Shown in pieces: positions 17,551-28,683 of a stretch of 64,000 nt of DNA. The position numbers and the translations under genes were made by a program. The notes below the pieces were generated by a model. It was given only the letters and a program-made list of their open reading frames with translations, had not been told where the DNA came from and ran no database searches. The stretch comes from Gracilaria gracilis (Eukaryota; Rhodophyta; Florideophyceae; Gracilariales; Gracilariaceae). The stretch's first letter is position 1. Each line of letters begins with the position of its first letter. The stretch is from the NCBI GenBank assembly GCA_030374805.1, contig JARGSG010000227.1, positions 434,001 to 498,000 of the forward strand, in the 5' to 3' direction.

Positions 17551-19149
17551 ATGAGTCTCCACCGCCACGCCCACAACCATCCCTCGTCACCGCGCACCAC
17601 CCCGCTCCCATCGCTCCCGCCCCACCTTTGGGCTCACATACTCTCGTTTCTCACCTCTCCCTCCGAGCTTTGCACCGCCGCGCAAGCCTCCTCTCTCCTA
17701 CGCTCCGAAGTCGTCTCATCTCATTTCGACCCCGTATGGCGTCGAATATGGGACTGTCAATCCAACCTCTCGTCGCATTCCTTGCTTTCCACCCCGTGGA
17801 AACGCCGTCGACCAGGCTGGAGACAACAGGTTTGCGCCTCATTTTTTCTTGAATCACTTGCCAATCATCACGCTTCTCGCATTTTGTTTATGCCACCCCG
17901 ATACAACGCCGATGGAACCTGTCTTCAGCAGGATCGCGTCGCCGGTTTTTCTGTACGCTTCGATGTCAATGATGTGTTTGGACGAGCTGTAGCCGTGCAC
18001 GCCTTTGCAGGGTCGGTGCTCATTGCCTTTGAACGAGCCCTTGCTTTGGTTCGACGCACGTTCAGGTTCCATCATTCCGCACGAAAACCCTCCTCTCGCC
18101 CTTCTCTTCCATCTGTTTATTATGTCACTACCAGTGATGTTCAATCAATCATCATGGTTGCGTCGCAACCTTTGAAATCGTCACCTTCTGTACTGGCTGT
18201 TACTTCTTCCAAGCTATTGTGCATCGACGTGCATCCGGAAAAGTACGCCGCCATAAAATACTCAGTTCTCGGTATCTTTTGTGAGCGCCATGGACTACCC
18301 ATATCGTTGTCTGCTTCCACGGATGACCGCTTCGCTTTGCTTGGATTTGATTCTGGAATCATCAAAGTCATTGACATACAAAAACCTGCTCGAAGACGCA
18401 CTTTCATCACCAGAGAAAGCGCTGACATCCTAGTAGGCAATCAAAAGTTCCTCTTGGCCTCCAGTTCAATACAACCAATCGAACTTTCTGTCTGGGCCAT
18501 TTCAAATACCACACCTCTTCGTCAATTCAACCAACAATCAGAAGGCTGGAACCGCATCCATACCATTGCCGCCATACAACCTTTGTCAAATCCCAATCAG
18601 TTCTTCGTGTGGAATGGGTCAGATAGACTTTTTATTCTTGATGTTTCGACGGGATCGATAGTATGCAACGTCGATGTTCACGCGCGGTTTATCAGAGAGA
18701 TTAGAAGTGCCGTTGAAGAAGCTGAACACGGTGCTGGAAGTGCTCAGTTAGGGGCCTGTAAACTGGCTGTTTTTGCAGATGAAAGATCCTTAGCTCTTGC
18801 AACATCCAATCGAGTGTTTGTTGTCTCACTTTCCCCCAACCATCGCGCTGGAAAGATACAAAGACAGTTTGACGGTGTGAGAGGCGCTTTTGTTGCTTTG
18901 AGTACAGACGATCGAGTTGTCGTTACTGCTGAGGGGAACGCTTTTGGTCGACTGGGTGTGCACGTTAGTGGGCGAGCTTCTCTTGCTACATTACCTAGAT
19001 TGCAGGTTTGGAACGTTGAGAAGGAACAGTTAAGCAGCGAGATTCACTTGCCGAGTGCTGCGACTTCACTCTCTGTTTGTGCCGATGTCGTAGCTGTCGT
19101 TTGCGGAGCCGTTGGTAAAGCTGTGGTAGTTTTTGCCGGCGGTTTGTAA
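17551..19149 (+). CDS. F-box protein with beta-propeller-like C-terminus
   Basis: This encodes 532 residues from the ATG at 17551; the frame is open from a TTG at 17467. An F-box (LPPHLWAHILSFL, then a Leu- and Trp-rich second half ending PVWRRIWDC) lies at about residues 20-65. The remainder is rich in beta-strand blocks with repeating D-x-R-F-A-L-L-G and similar turns (for example DDRFALLGFDSG), suggesting a degenerate WD-like propeller. F-box proteins bind Skp1 and present substrates to an SCF ubiquitin ligase; the propeller would be the substrate reader. The substrate is unknown. It converges on the IF-2 gene, with 182 bp between the stops. Confidence 0.65.
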   Translation: MSLHRHAHNHPSSPRTTPLPSLPPHLWAHILSFLTSPSELCTAAQASSLLRSEVVSSHFDPVWRRIWDCQSNLSSHSLLSTPWKRRRPGWRQQVCASFFLESLANHHASRILFMPPRYNADGTCLQQDRVAGFSVRFDVNDVFGRAVAVHAFAGSVLIAFERALALVRRTFRFHHSARKPSSRPSLPSVYYVTTSDVQSIIMVASQPLKSSPSVLAVTSSKLLCIDVHPEKYAAIKYSVLGIFCERHGLPISLSASTDDRFALLGFDSGIIKVIDIQKPARRRTFITRESADILVGNQKFLLASSSIQPIELSVWAISNTTPLRQFNQQSEGWNRIHTIAAIQPLSNPNQFFVWNGSDRLFILDVSTGSIVCNVDVHARFIREIRSAVEEAEHGAGSAQLGACKLAVFADERSLALATSNRVFVVSLSPNHRAGKIQRQFDGVRGAFVALSTDDRVVVTAEGNAFGRLGVHVSGRASLATLPRLQVWNVEKEQLSSEIHLPSAATSLSVCADVVAVVCGAVGKAVVVFAGGL

Positions 19150-19331
19150 ATAGTTCCGTCCACTTCCTTAGTCGTTAGGAAAAGAATGTGAAGAATGGTA
19201 CTTCGAGGTTCAAAAGTCCTAGATACCAACCGGTACGCCACCGGTTACAAGAAATGTCTGTGTGATACACTTCAATGAACCACAACATCCACAAAGTCTG
19301 TGTTCCAGCAATCGGAATTGTTTGTTCAGGT

Positions 19332-21533
19332 TCACGCTTTTTCCGTTATCACCTCTATCACATCTCCTGCTTCGAAACCAGACCACTCTTTCACACTTAA
19401 CCCACATTCAGAACCCTTTTCAACGGAGCGAACCGTTTTGGCGAACCGTTTGATAGACTCTACTGGTCCGCTGAACACCTCTTCCCGCGTGCGTTGATCG
19501 GAGTCAATGGGTGGCAATCGCATTACTCTGACTTTGTCGTTCTGCGCAATTGAGCCATTATCCATACTGCATCCAGCAATAGCACCGTTTTCAAACACAC
19601 GCACCACGGAAGCAGTTCCCTTGATTTCTTCCACAACCTGCCTCGCAGAGAGCAGGTCATGTATACGATTCTTCACATCGTCTTCAAGGTGATAGATCAA
19701 TGAATGAGACAAGATTGGGATTGAATATCGTTTCGCCGTTTTCATGGCTGATTCCTTAGCTTTCACGTTAAACGCAACGATTATTGGTTCGTCTGTGTTT
19801 CCTTTCACGTGTTTAGTGGCCGATATGACCTTGAGATCCAAGTCATTGATATCTCCCACTCCAACGCTAAGGAGGCGGATGTTCAAATCGGCTGTCTCTA
19901 ACGATTGGATGCATTGTGCTACGGCGTCTGCACTTCCCTGTACTTCGCCTTTTACGAGAACAAGGAGCGTTTGTTTCTCTACACCATCAATTTGCTCCTC
20001 TGCTTCGGAATCTTCAGTTGCTGGGGATTCTTCTTGTCTTATCAAAGCCATTTCTGCCTCTCGTTTTTGCAGCAAAGAGTTCGCCAGCTCTATTGTTGAA
20101 GCAGCTGCCATGTTTCTACTAAGCATATCACGCGACTTTGATTTCGCAGCCTTCTCATTGCGCACTACTTGAACCTCGGCCCCCGGTGGTATGGCTGTCT
20201 TGATACCAATGACACCGACAGTCATACCGGGCACGGCCTCCTCCAGCGTTGTAGAGTCGCTCGCAATAATGCTTCGAACGCGACCATACAATTCACCTCG
20301 TAGAACCTTGGGAGACTGAAACACGACAAAATCCCCAGCGCGCAATGTGCCACTACGAACCACAATCGTTGCTACTGATCCCAACGAACGGTCCAGTCTC
20401 GACTCCAAACAGATTCCGGCACCTGGCGCGTTTGGGCTCGTGCGGAGATCTGACATTTCGGCCTGAAGCGAAATCGCATCGAGTAGTTGCGGTAAGTTCG
20501 CTCCTGTCTTGGCGGAGATGTCTACGCATTGTACATCGCCACCGAGCTGTTCGGTGTTTATCCCAAGTAGGTCCAACAGTTGATATCTTACACGATCCGG
20601 ATCTGCGCCTGGGACGTCGCACTTGTTGACGGCGACGATAATGGGGACATTAGCCTGGCGCGCTAGATTAGCCGCTTCTATTGTTTGAGGCATGACTCCA
20701 TCCTCCGCCGCAACCACTAACACGACAATGTCTGTCACTACGGTTCCGTTCGCGCGCATTGCTTTGAAGGCAGCATGTCCAGGTGTGTCAATAAATGTCG
20801 CAAAGGACGCTCCTGAGCTGTTGTCTGCTTTCGACAACGGAACTTGAAATGCGGCAACGCTTTGGGTTATGCCGCCAGCTTCTTGCTTCGCTATGTCGCT
20901 GTGTCTCAGAGAATCAAGAAGAGATGTCTTTCCATGGTCAACATGACCCATAACAGTTATGATGGGTGCCCTGGAGATGATCTCACCATTTTTCACAGCA
21001 TCTGCTTCATTCGAAGAAACTAGACGTTTTGTTTGTGGTTTGAATGATACCCTGAGATTTAGCTCCTCCGTAACTAGCTCTACTAGCGCCGGGGTGAGCA
21101 CTGACCTCGGCGTGTAAACGGAGTCGTCCAGATCCTTGGCAACTTTGAAGACCTTTTCTTCCGAGTATTCAGCTAACGCAGCCAATTGCTGTGATGTCAA
21201 TCCAAGTTCGGGAAGCACGACTTCTCGAACAGGAATAATTTGTTCTTTCCTCTTGGAAGGTGACGGTCTCCTTTGAACATATTGTTGCTTCCTCCATGCC
21301 AGGCCGTATTGATGAGTTCGTGCTTTCTTCTTGGTTTTCATGTCACCTTTTGCTCGTGGTCGTCTATCCGATCCTTCATTCGTTTCGCGCATGGCAGCCA
21401 TCGCCAAGCTTCTTGGGAACGGTGGCTGACGCAGGAGATTAGAGCGCGAGATCATCGATCGTGATAGAATATTTGGAGTTATCGACATCCGCATGATCAA
21501 CGTCGACAACCTCACTCGAGAGAGTTGAGACAT
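19332..21533 (-). CDS. Translation initiation factor IF-2, probably mitochondrial
   Basis: This encodes 733 residues with an ATG at 21533. All GTPase motifs are present: G1 GHVDHGKT (196-203), switch [13 protein letters not shown]3 DTPGH, G4 NKCD and G5 SAKTG. EF-Tu-like domain II and the IF-2-specific C-terminal domains follow. It positions initiator tRNA on the small subunit and promotes subunit joining. The N-terminus (residues 1-45) is Arg/Ser/Leu-rich with almost no acidic residues, a mitochondrial presequence pattern. Red-algal plastid genomes normally keep their own infB, so the mitochondrion is the likelier destination; that is inferred from established knowledge. No intron is visible. 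The family assignment is essentially certain. Confidence 0.95.
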   Translation of the reverse strand: MSQLSRVRLSTLIMRMSITPNILSRSMISRSNLLRQPPFPRSLAMAAMRETNEGSDRRPRAKGDMKTKKKARTHQYGLAWRKQQYVQRRPSPSKRKEQIIPVREVVLPELGLTSQQLAALAEYSEEKVFKVAKDLDDSVYTPRSVLTPALVELVTEELNLRVSFKPQTKRLVSSNEADAVKNGEIISRAPIITVMGHVDHGKTSLLDSLRHSDIAKQEAGGITQSVAAFQVPLSKADNSSGASFATFIDTPGHAAFKAMRANGTVVTDIVVLVVAAEDGVMPQTIEAANLARQANVPIIVAVNKCDVPGADPDRVRYQLLDLLGINTEQLGGDVQCVDISAKTGANLPQLLDAISLQAEMSDLRTSPNAPGAGICLESRLDRSLGSVATIVVRSGTLRAGDFVVFQSPKVLRGELYGRVRSIIASDSTTLEEAVPGMTVGVIGIKTAIPPGAEVQVVRNEKAAKSKSRDMLSRNMAAASTIELANSLLQKREAEMALIRQEESPATEDSEAEEQIDGVEKQTLLVLVKGEVQGSADAVAQCIQSLETADLNIRLLSVGVGDINDLDLKVISATKHVKGNTDEPIIVAFNVKAKESAMKTAKRYSIPILSHSLIYHLEDDVKNRIHDLLSARQVVEEIKGTASVVRVFENGAIAGCSMDNGSIAQNDKVRVMRLPPIDSDQRTREEVFSGPVESIKRFAKTVRSVEKGSECGLSVKEWSGFEAGDVIEVITEKA

Positions 21534-22168
21534 GGTTGTATTGCTCCCCGCTTGTGAATGCCTTTCCAGAATTAATTACAACCCAGAACGGTATTTGAAA
21601 GAGTAGAGCAAGAAAGAAAAGGGTTGTTTCTTCAAAGCCAAACTCCTGCAGTGCGCGTTGTTCGTTGCGATCTGAAATGGAAAATTCCTTAAGAGGATGA
21701 AGTCCCCAACTGAAGTTAATGAGAGTTATTCTTCGTGACCATGCTTCTTTCTCGGATTAGATGGCTCATTCCAACGTAAACCGGAGGTAGGCGGAGGATT
21801 AGAGTGGGACACACGAAGGCCGATGTGACTCCTATCATAGGAGAAGATCGTACACTTGTACCGAAGGTATGTAAAGTTAGAATCAAACCGTTAGATACAG
21901 TACTGTAGTACTGTACGAACGAACGAAAGCAATTTATGTATTTATTTTAATCGGTGAGGCTTCAGTCACCGAAGTTTGGTGCGAGTGTAGATAGTGGTGC
22001 GTTCTTCTGCAGGGGGAAGGGGGTTGCTGCCTGCGACTTGCACCTCCGCGGCAAGACAGAAACGACTTTAGTGCCTCTCGTTCGCAGTGGTTCGCGAAGA
22101 TCTTTGCAGCTTAGGAGCTCTTATTACTAAAACGAAACGCTTCTGCGCCGCAGAATTTGCGGATGAAA
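21534..22168. other. Intergenic upstream of IF-2
   Basis: This contains the IF-2 promoter region and further AT-rich sequence. A GTACTGTAGTAC palindrome at about 21899 and a short inverted repeat around GTGAGGCTTCAGTCAC (about 21953) are visible. No gene is supported. Confidence 0.35.
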
Positions 22169-22265
22169 ACACCTAATACTTTCTTTGTACCATATGTGAG
22201 TGTTGTAGATTGTTGGGACCCGCGCGCGCGAGGAATTGACGTACGCGTTTCATAAAGAGAGTGAG
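22169..22265 (+). mobile_element. SINE-like element, copy B2 (internally deleted)
   Basis: This matches both ends of copy B1 (9331-9545), sharing CTTTCTTTGTACCATA at its left and a GACGTACGCGTTTCATAAA stretch at its right. It lacks the middle with the box-A-like motif. It lies just beyond the 3' end of the 2OG oxygenase gene. Confidence 0.5.
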
Positions 22266-22352
22266 GGCTCCTATTACCGTCAGATATGCACGTACCCTTG
22301 GAACCCAGATTGAGAACTGGTGAGTTCAGATAAAGTGAGTCCAATTTTCATC

Positions 22353-24869
22353 TCAATCTATCTCGATAATCTCAGTTGGGTTGAGCCGCCTGCGTTTGGC
22401 ATTATCACCAACCGTCGCTCCTTCGGAACTACCAAGAAAACGTTGTATGTCTCGTAGCTCCTCTTGATCAAGTTGGTATTGCTTCAATCTCTTGTTGTGA
22501 ACATAGTCCACCTTGGTGATGATGACATATGGGTCATAGTTACCACCAAGCACCTTGACAGTTGCACAATGCTTTTCCCTCGCATTAAACGTGCCCCAGA
22601 AGTGCTTTCGAGCAAAGTTCGACGCGTGTCTGTGATCCGTAAACGCCCTGTACTTCATTGAAGGGGCATTGCTGCGGAGAAAGGCTGTGACCTCAGGATG
22701 TCGCGGTACAAAAGCTTGTGGCTGCTCATTAGTCCCAACCGGCTTAGAATATCGCAACTGCCTCGCACGCGCCGCTGCGACCAACGCCACATGAGCATCA
22801 CCATCACTTTTTCGCACTTGCGGGGCGCGCAGTGTCTCTCGCAGTAGTTGCGCGCAATTTGTGCTAATTATCTTGCGAGATAGTTCGAAAAGCAGCTGCT
22901 CATCCCTCGGATCTGCACAAAGCAACGCCCCGAAAACGTCACCCGCATGAGACGCTGCTTGTGTAGCAGCACCGTCTGTAAATGCCACAGCGACATATTT
23001 ACGAGTAAGCTGTGCAATCTCAGCCGGAACCCCGCGTTTGACATCTTCTTCCGCGAAGCAATTAAGAATGCTCACAATACACGCAGCAAGAGCTGCAGGC
23101 GACATTCTAAGACTCTTGCAGAGAAAAGTGGCTCTGTAGGGGACGCAGGAAGGCAGTGTGAATAACATATTCGCCACGTTCGCTACCGCGCTGTCGCCGA
23201 TGGGGCCAGCCTCACATATGTCCATGACCGTCTTGGCAATGCTATCTGCAGAAGCGAGCATATTGTCTAACTTGGAAACTCTCACTGCCAGAGCGGCAGC
23301 GTGTGCGACCATTTCGTTAGGCGTCTTTCGCACGAGATTGATGACCAACGGACCAAACTCGTTCCAGCCAAACGAACTTATCACACGGACAAGCGCGTCC
23401 ACATGCGCTTGCGACATACATCCACCATGAGCGATATTAGAGCCCGAATCCATGAGAGTTATGAGTGCTCGGGCGGCGTCCTTGTGCTTGATTCTGCATG
23501 CGATGAAGAGCAGATCTGCCAGGCAACTGTATGTCTCTGAAGGAGAATCTTTAGCGTAGTCCACAGCTTCCAACAGAGTGTGCTCCGCATTAGCTGCATC
23601 GGAAATAACACGACGACGTACCAGTCGCACGCCGTCTGGGAAACTTTGCTCACACGCACGGGCGAATGCCTGCGAGCTGGGCAAAATGAACAGGAAGGTA
23701 CAATGGTAGAAATAATCCAGGGTTGGACCCGCGTTCCCAGTGTAGCCTTCAAAATCCTCTTCGTCCGGATCAAGACTATCGAAGAATTCTTCTCCGTCTT
23801 CGTCATCAAAAGTCAGGAGAGGCATTTTCACTTGTACATCGTCTTCATCGATGACTTTTTTGGTGGTGATGGATGACTCCAAAACTTCCTGCATTGAGTA
23901 CCCAGCGCCATTATCTTCGTCGTCATCGGAATAGTATCCGCGACGACGACGACTGTACTGATAAGGGGCCTCTGCAGCACCATGGTCGTGTTTCTCGACA
24001 AGTGCCAAGAAAAGATCAAACTTTGTCGACTGACGTAATATGGATACGCGCGCAGCATCGTTTCCTTTGAGTTGTTGAAACGAAAGGTTCTTCTCCGTGT
24101 ACTTGTGCTCCAGCATGTAAATGAACTTTTTCGGCTCCTCATTCTCCTCCCAATCTTCCGCAACACAAACGAGTTTGTCCAAGACAGCGTCGTGGTGCGC
24201 AAGCTCTCTGCATGGCGCGCTACCGTCGCAGCGAATAAGATTGTACAAAAGCACCAGGCGGTTTCCGCCTTTAACCTCGGTTAACTCGTGTTGGCAATCT
24301 GCGAAAAAAGCAGTGGCAAAGAAGTACACTGCACTTCCTTTGGCGTAATCGAACACCTTACGCTCTTGGCGATGGGAGACAATCAGCGGAGCAGAGGAGA
24401 AGGCTGAGGGAAGCTGTACCACCAGCGTAGCAAACATACCGGGCGACTTTTCAGTGTCCTTGTGCGGTTTGAAGAAATCACCGGGTTCATACAAGACCAG
24501 TTTGTACAGCTCCGCTGACACAACTCCACTGGCCACGCCCAAAGCGGACGCCATGCGCTGCGCGAGTTTTTGGATGGCGGTATTCCATGCTTGACCAAGG
24601 GAGATGGACGGGGTGGAGATCTCGCGACTTGAACGAACGGATGTATCTACGACGGTGTCGACGCCGCGACCGAACGGTGATTGTACGGATACGGCTCGCA
24701 GAGCGTCGGCCTGCGCTTGTTGAAGGGGCAGCGATATGGGGCCCACATTGGTGACGTAGAGACCTGGGAGAGGGAGTGTGTGTGTAGGGCCACCGACTGC
24801 GAAGGTGGTCGCTGCGTTCACGTTTTCCAGAGCATTAAACAGGTTGGTGAGAATCGAATCTGAAGACAT
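22353..24869 (-). CDS. 2-oxoglutarate/Fe(II)-dependent oxygenase with long C-terminal extension
   Basis: This encodes 838 residues with an ATG at 24869. Residues about 90-220 form a prolyl-4-hydroxylase-like double-stranded beta-helix core. The iron ligands appear as H-x-D in FFKPHKDTEKSPGMF and the distal His in CQHELTEVKGGNRLVLLYN, where the Arg would bind 2-oxoglutarate. Upstream strands (ELYKLVLYEPGDFF) fit the Tyr-x-x-Gly-x-F/H pattern of the family. The remaining 600 residues include an acidic stretch (DDEDGEEFFDSLDPDEEDFEG) and a long helical region with no motif known to me. It probably hydroxylates a protein substrate in the cytosol or nucleus; the target is unknown. Similar oxygenase plus unknown-tail proteins occur in fungi and algae. 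Confidence 0.8.
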   Translation of the reverse strand: MSSDSILTNLFNALENVNAATTFAVGGPTHTLPLPGLYVTNVGPISLPLQQAQADALRAVSVQSPFGRGVDTVVDTSVRSSREISTPSISLGQAWNTAIQKLAQRMASALGVASGVVSAELYKLVLYEPGDFFKPHKDTEKSPGMFATLVVQLPSAFSSAPLIVSHRQERKVFDYAKGSAVYFFATAFFADCQHELTEVKGGNRLVLLYNLIRCDGSAPCRELAHHDAVLDKLVCVAEDWEENEEPKKFIYMLEHKYTEKNLSFQQLKGNDAARVSILRQSTKFDLFLALVEKHDHGAAEAPYQYSRRRRGYYSDDDEDNGAGYSMQEVLESSITTKKVIDEDDVQVKMPLLTFDDEDGEEFFDSLDPDEEDFEGYTGNAGPTLDYFYHCTFLFILPSSQAFARACEQSFPDGVRLVRRRVISDAANAEHTLLEAVDYAKDSPSETYSCLADLLFIACRIKHKDAARALITLMDSGSNIAHGGCMSQAHVDALVRVISSFGWNEFGPLVINLVRKTPNEMVAHAAALAVRVSKLDNMLASADSIAKTVMDICEAGPIGDSAVANVANMLFTLPSCVPYRATFLCKSLRMSPAALAACIVSILNCFAEEDVKRGVPAEIAQLTRKYVAVAFTDGAATQAASHAGDVFGALLCADPRDEQLLFELSRKIISTNCAQLLRETLRAPQVRKSDGDAHVALVAAARARQLRYSKPVGTNEQPQAFVPRHPEVTAFLRSNAPSMKYRAFTDHRHASNFARKHFWGTFNAREKHCATVKVLGGNYDPYVIITKVDYVHNKRLKQYQLDQEELRDIQRFLGSSEGATVGDNAKRRRLNPTEIIEID

Positions 24870-24966
24870 GAGAATCGTGGCACACTCGAGTTGGCGTTCG
24901 TGAGAGCGCCTGCGCGTGAACGATGCGGCTAATCGGCCTCCTCGTGGCCCAAGCCTTGAACTCTAT

Positions 24967-24996
24967 AACACTAGGGTTATAGAGCTAGGGTTATGT
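24967..24996. promoter_or_regulatory. Paired telobox-like CTAGGGTTAT motifs upstream of the 2OG oxygenase
   Basis: CTAGGGTTAT occurs twice about 18 bases apart, roughly 105-125 bases upstream of the ATG at 24869. In plants the AAACCCTA telobox marks promoters of growth and translation genes; its function here is inferred only. Confidence 0.35.
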
Positions 24997-27174
24997 AAAG
25001 CATCCTTTTTGCGCTGATAAACTTTACATGCTTTCGGTCCGGTAGCGCTTTTATTGAGCGGGAATTGGATGGCTTTATGAGTACTGTCAAAGTGTCAAAA
25101 AAAAAAAAGTGGACTATAGTAACGTTACTCTACTCTACTCTTTTAAGTTACGAACCATTAAAAGATATGGTTGGCGTACCTTCCTTTTCTTTCACATGAT
25201 ATCCTGTCATTATCGTACTACCCCGATTCCGGAAGGCGAGATTGTGATGTGGATGATGAAAACTCAAAATTTTCCGTCAGAGTATCGATCTTCTTCTTTG
25301 TTGCAGACATCAACCTTCAGTTACTAGGTTGACGTAAACCTTTCTCGTCAGAAAGTTCTCTCTCATTAACACTTCTAAAAAGAAAGCTTTCAACAGTGTG
25401 GGGATTGACTAATCAAATCTTACCGAGTCAGATTAGTTCAGTTAAAGGCGTGTTTTTCTTGGACGAGAGGAGGCTAGTCGAAGGGCACCGCAGAAATACG
25501 CATTCTCTGTCTTCCTTGACATTTATGCCACACACACCTTAAAGGCTTTTAGTTCACATAGGTGGCAACCAGATACGGATTTGGAACGTACCCAATAAAA
25601 AAAACTGGCCTAGAAAAATGTTGGCTTTCCTGTCTATGTAGTCTTTCTTACAGGCTTCGGAAAAGAACCCAATGAAGGTTTTCCTAACACTCTTTTCGGA
25701 AGCTTTGCATTTCTGTATCTATTATAGAATTATTCACTTCAATCTGTTCGTTCTTTGGTTTGCTCCACAGAAAAGAAAAGATAAATCGATGATAGAAATG
25801 TTAAAGAATTGAGGCCAAAGTTTTTGGCCTTCTTTAGGAGAGAGGGATCCTCTGTCGAGGGATATAAGCAGATAGTGTAGTTCTCTTAGCCTAAAAATGA
25901 GCAGTGGACCATACTGAAGGAGAAAAAGAAGTGTTGCTCTCCTATTGCTTCGAAAAAGGAGAAATGGACCACACTGGAGGCGAAAAAGAAGTTCCTTGGT
26001 AGTGAGAGACTAGACTCGGCAAGCTGATCGAGGCATTCTTCCTGGAGCTGCAGTGGCTCGATATATCGAGCGGTATACAGAAAACACAAACATTGAATTC
26101 AAGCTCGAAATGAAGAATGAAAGAGCAAGACTGTATATTACTCGGTTGTATTCATCACCTTTGTATATGAGGCAAGTCCGCATTGTTATCTACATGTGAG
26201 GTCTGCTAAAGTCCGCGAACAACGTAAAGCATCTGCCAAGGAAAAGTAGCGTTTAACTACGAATCTAGCAGTATCACGCTACTGAGCTATTATATCGTTG
26301 ACTAAGAAGCCGTTTCTCAAATATGATCTCGGTTGCGCGAGCGTGTCTGGAGTACCAATAAATAGTTAAGGGTTCCTATAGTTAAAAAGACTCTTAAAAG
26401 ATGTTTGGAATGAGAATCGAACAGCAGTGGACTGAAAGGATGTCAAAAAGATGGCCATCGATTTTTCAGAGCGATGAAGATATCTAGTGAAAGTCTTCGA
26501 TTCTGTGGAGAAAACTAAGTCAGTAGTCCCAAATTGAGACCGCTACTGCTCATGCATGTCAAAGAGAGGATAATGTTTTAGTTATTTGCACAGAACAAGT
26601 ACTAAACTTTGCAGAAGCACTTCTTCGTAATCAAGAGGATATCGCAATTATCGTAATCCTAATCCTCGAGAGAAGTCAGAAAAATATGTTCAGTGGATTC
26701 CAAACCTATAAGAGTTCTTGCTTGACGCTTATTGAAACAGACAACAAATCCAAAGTTCAACGAGGTTCATGAGAGCTGCAAAAGTGCGCCACCTCAGAGC
26801 GTTTGCGCGAAGGTAAACATTTCACAAGCGCGGAGCAAGAAAATATTCAACATGCTGAAGTTGTGCAGAACCGATCGCCATAGGCTCCCAAGTTGAGAGT
26901 CAACGTGTCCACACAAACGCCACGTATGTGTGAAATGCCACTTCACCAGCCAGCTTGCCCCAAGACAGACATCTTCCATAGCCAGAATCCCGGCAGGGTC
27001 CACCAAGGTATCATCATCAACGAGCCCTCTCGCCCCGCAAGAAAATGCCACCACTACAAGCTACCAACCTCTGTCCAAACGCACTCAACCCGCAGTTCAA
27101 CCGCAAGCCACGGCCATCTCTCTCAATTCACTACTCGCGCTACTGTCACCAAGACGTCCATTCCACCGCAACCA
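24997..27174. other. Long AT-rich intergenic region with repeat relics
   Basis: A short poly-A run lies at about 25097. A scrap of the LINE C-terminus (KFLAFFRREG, about 25815-25850) is visible. A 40-base segment around GTGGACCATACTGAAGGAG is imperfectly repeated (about 25895 and 25958). No gene is supported. The last 250 bases are open in the frame of the next gene and could be extra N-terminal coding. Confidence 0.4.
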
Positions 27175-28677
27175 ATGTCAAGTCCCATCATCTCCTCTTT
27201 CACGCCGCTGGAAAAAACAGATGACTACCGCATCGAAAATGCCTCCACCACGGGCGGAATGCTTTTCGACGACCCGAAAGAAGCCGAGATGATTCGTCGA
27301 AGTGTACAGTTTGTGCTGCAACGCGTGGGATCACAGGTGCTTCAAGGAAATATCACCTTTTCTGGAATGTCAATGCCCGTACATATGAATGAACCTAGAA
27401 GTCTTCTTGAGCGTATCACAGATGATTGGGCATATGCTCCATTGTATTTAAACGCAGCAGCTGCGACGAAAGACCCTGTACAACGTATCAAACTGGTGGC
27501 TGCGTTTGTTGTATCTGGATTGCATTGTATCGAAACATTAGCAAAGCCGTTCAACCCCATTCTTGGCAGCACCTATCAAGCAACTCTAAGTGACGGAACC
27601 CCCTGCTACATTGAGCAAACTAGTCATCACCCACCCGTCACACATTATACGATTCGTCCTGAGGACAAGAGCTATCTTCTATCAGGCTTTAGCGGCGTCC
27701 AGGGGGGTGTAGTATGGGGGCTAGACACGGCGCTTTCTTCACGAAGAGTCGGCATCAACGTGGTGGAGTTTGCAGACGGAAGCCGAATCGTATATACGTT
27801 TCCAACGATGTTGCTGCGTGCGCTTTTGAGTGAGCTCAAGTGCGAGTTTTCAGGCCCGTTTTCGATCATGTACGAACAGTATGGACTTGTTTTTGACTTG
27901 GTGCTGAATCCCCCGCAGCCCATGCGCTGGTCTCCATTCAGCGTGGGAACGCCTTCAGATTACTTGGATGGCGTGCTATACCGAATCCCACAAACCAAAA
28001 AGGAGCAAGGTGGCGTAACGTTTACAGGTGCTTTTGCAAAGCAGGAAGGGGCGTTTTTCGGCGATCCTGACAAGGCACTTCAAGAAGCGTCGGATGGCGG
28101 TTACACAGCCATCGAGCTGCGAAGCGATGGCGAAGTGATACAATCCGTAACAAGCGTGACGCAAGCACGAGGCGGACCCGCGACAGGAACGCAAATGCTG
28201 AGCACGCAGGTGGGCGAGGTGGAGCGCGAAATCGTGTCCGTGGCGCGCGGTACGTTCGTCGGATACCTCGATATTGACGGCGAACGTTGGTGGGACATTC
28301 GCGAAACGCAGAAAGGTAAGGTGCAGGGCGGCGATATGTCACAAGCACTTGGTAGTGATTGTCGACATAGAGAGGATGTTGCTGCGTTGAGACGCGCGTT
28401 GGATGAAAGCAATGACGTGGAAACGAGGGATGCTATCACGAGCGAGGCTCAGATGCTGAAGGAGAAGTTGGAGAATATTCAACGTCAGGATCGAAAGTTT
28501 AGGAAGGAAGGGGTGTTGAAAGAAGACGAGGCTCCAACGGAGAAGCCAGCAGATGCTCGCGTTGATGATGGTGACAGCGAAGTTGACGGGCGCGACGATA
28601 ACAAGGATGTGAAAGAAGGCGTAGCGAGTGTTAGAGTACAAAACGAGTTTATGCCGATTTCGCTTCTGAGGAGTTGA
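27175..28677 (+). CDS. Oxysterol-binding protein-related protein (ORP)
   Basis: This encodes 500 residues from the ATG at 27175; an in-frame ATG at 26926 would add 83 low-complexity residues. The ORD lipid-transfer domain begins near residue 45, and the family signature EQTSHHPP lies at residues 147-154, with upstream KPFNPILGSTY (normally KPFNPLLGET) that lines the lid and PI4P site. The two His of the signature bind PI4P phosphate. After about residue 390 comes a charged Glu/Asp/Lys-rich tail. There is no PH domain or ankyrin repeat in front, so this is a short-type ORP like yeast Osh6/7. It would exchange sterol or phosphatidylserine for PI4P at membrane contacts. The stop lies only 6 bp from the stop of the facing gene. 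Confidence 0.9.
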   Translation: MSSPIISSFTPLEKTDDYRIENASTTGGMLFDDPKEAEMIRRSVQFVLQRVGSQVLQGNITFSGMSMPVHMNEPRSLLERITDDWAYAPLYLNAAAATKDPVQRIKLVAAFVVSGLHCIETLAKPFNPILGSTYQATLSDGTPCYIEQTSHHPPVTHYTIRPEDKSYLLSGFSGVQGGVVWGLDTALSSRRVGINVVEFADGSRIVYTFPTMLLRALLSELKCEFSGPFSIMYEQYGLVFDLVLNPPQPMRWSPFSVGTPSDYLDGVLYRIPQTKKEQGGVTFTGAFAKQEGAFFGDPDKALQEASDGGYTAIELRSDGEVIQSVTSVTQARGGPATGTQMLSTQVGEVEREIVSVARGTFVGYLDIDGERWWDIRETQKGKVQGGDMSQALGSDCRHREDVAALRRALDESNDVETRDAITSEAQMLKEKLENIQRQDRKFRKEGVLKEDEAPTEKPADARVDDGDSEVDGRDDNKDVKEGVASVRVQNEFMPISLLRS

Positions 28678-28683
28678 TGTAGA

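Noticed and set aside
19332-21533. Plastid IF-2
   Set aside because: The presequence looks mitochondrial and red-algal plastids normally encode infB, so the mitochondrial call is preferred; not excluded by sequence alone.
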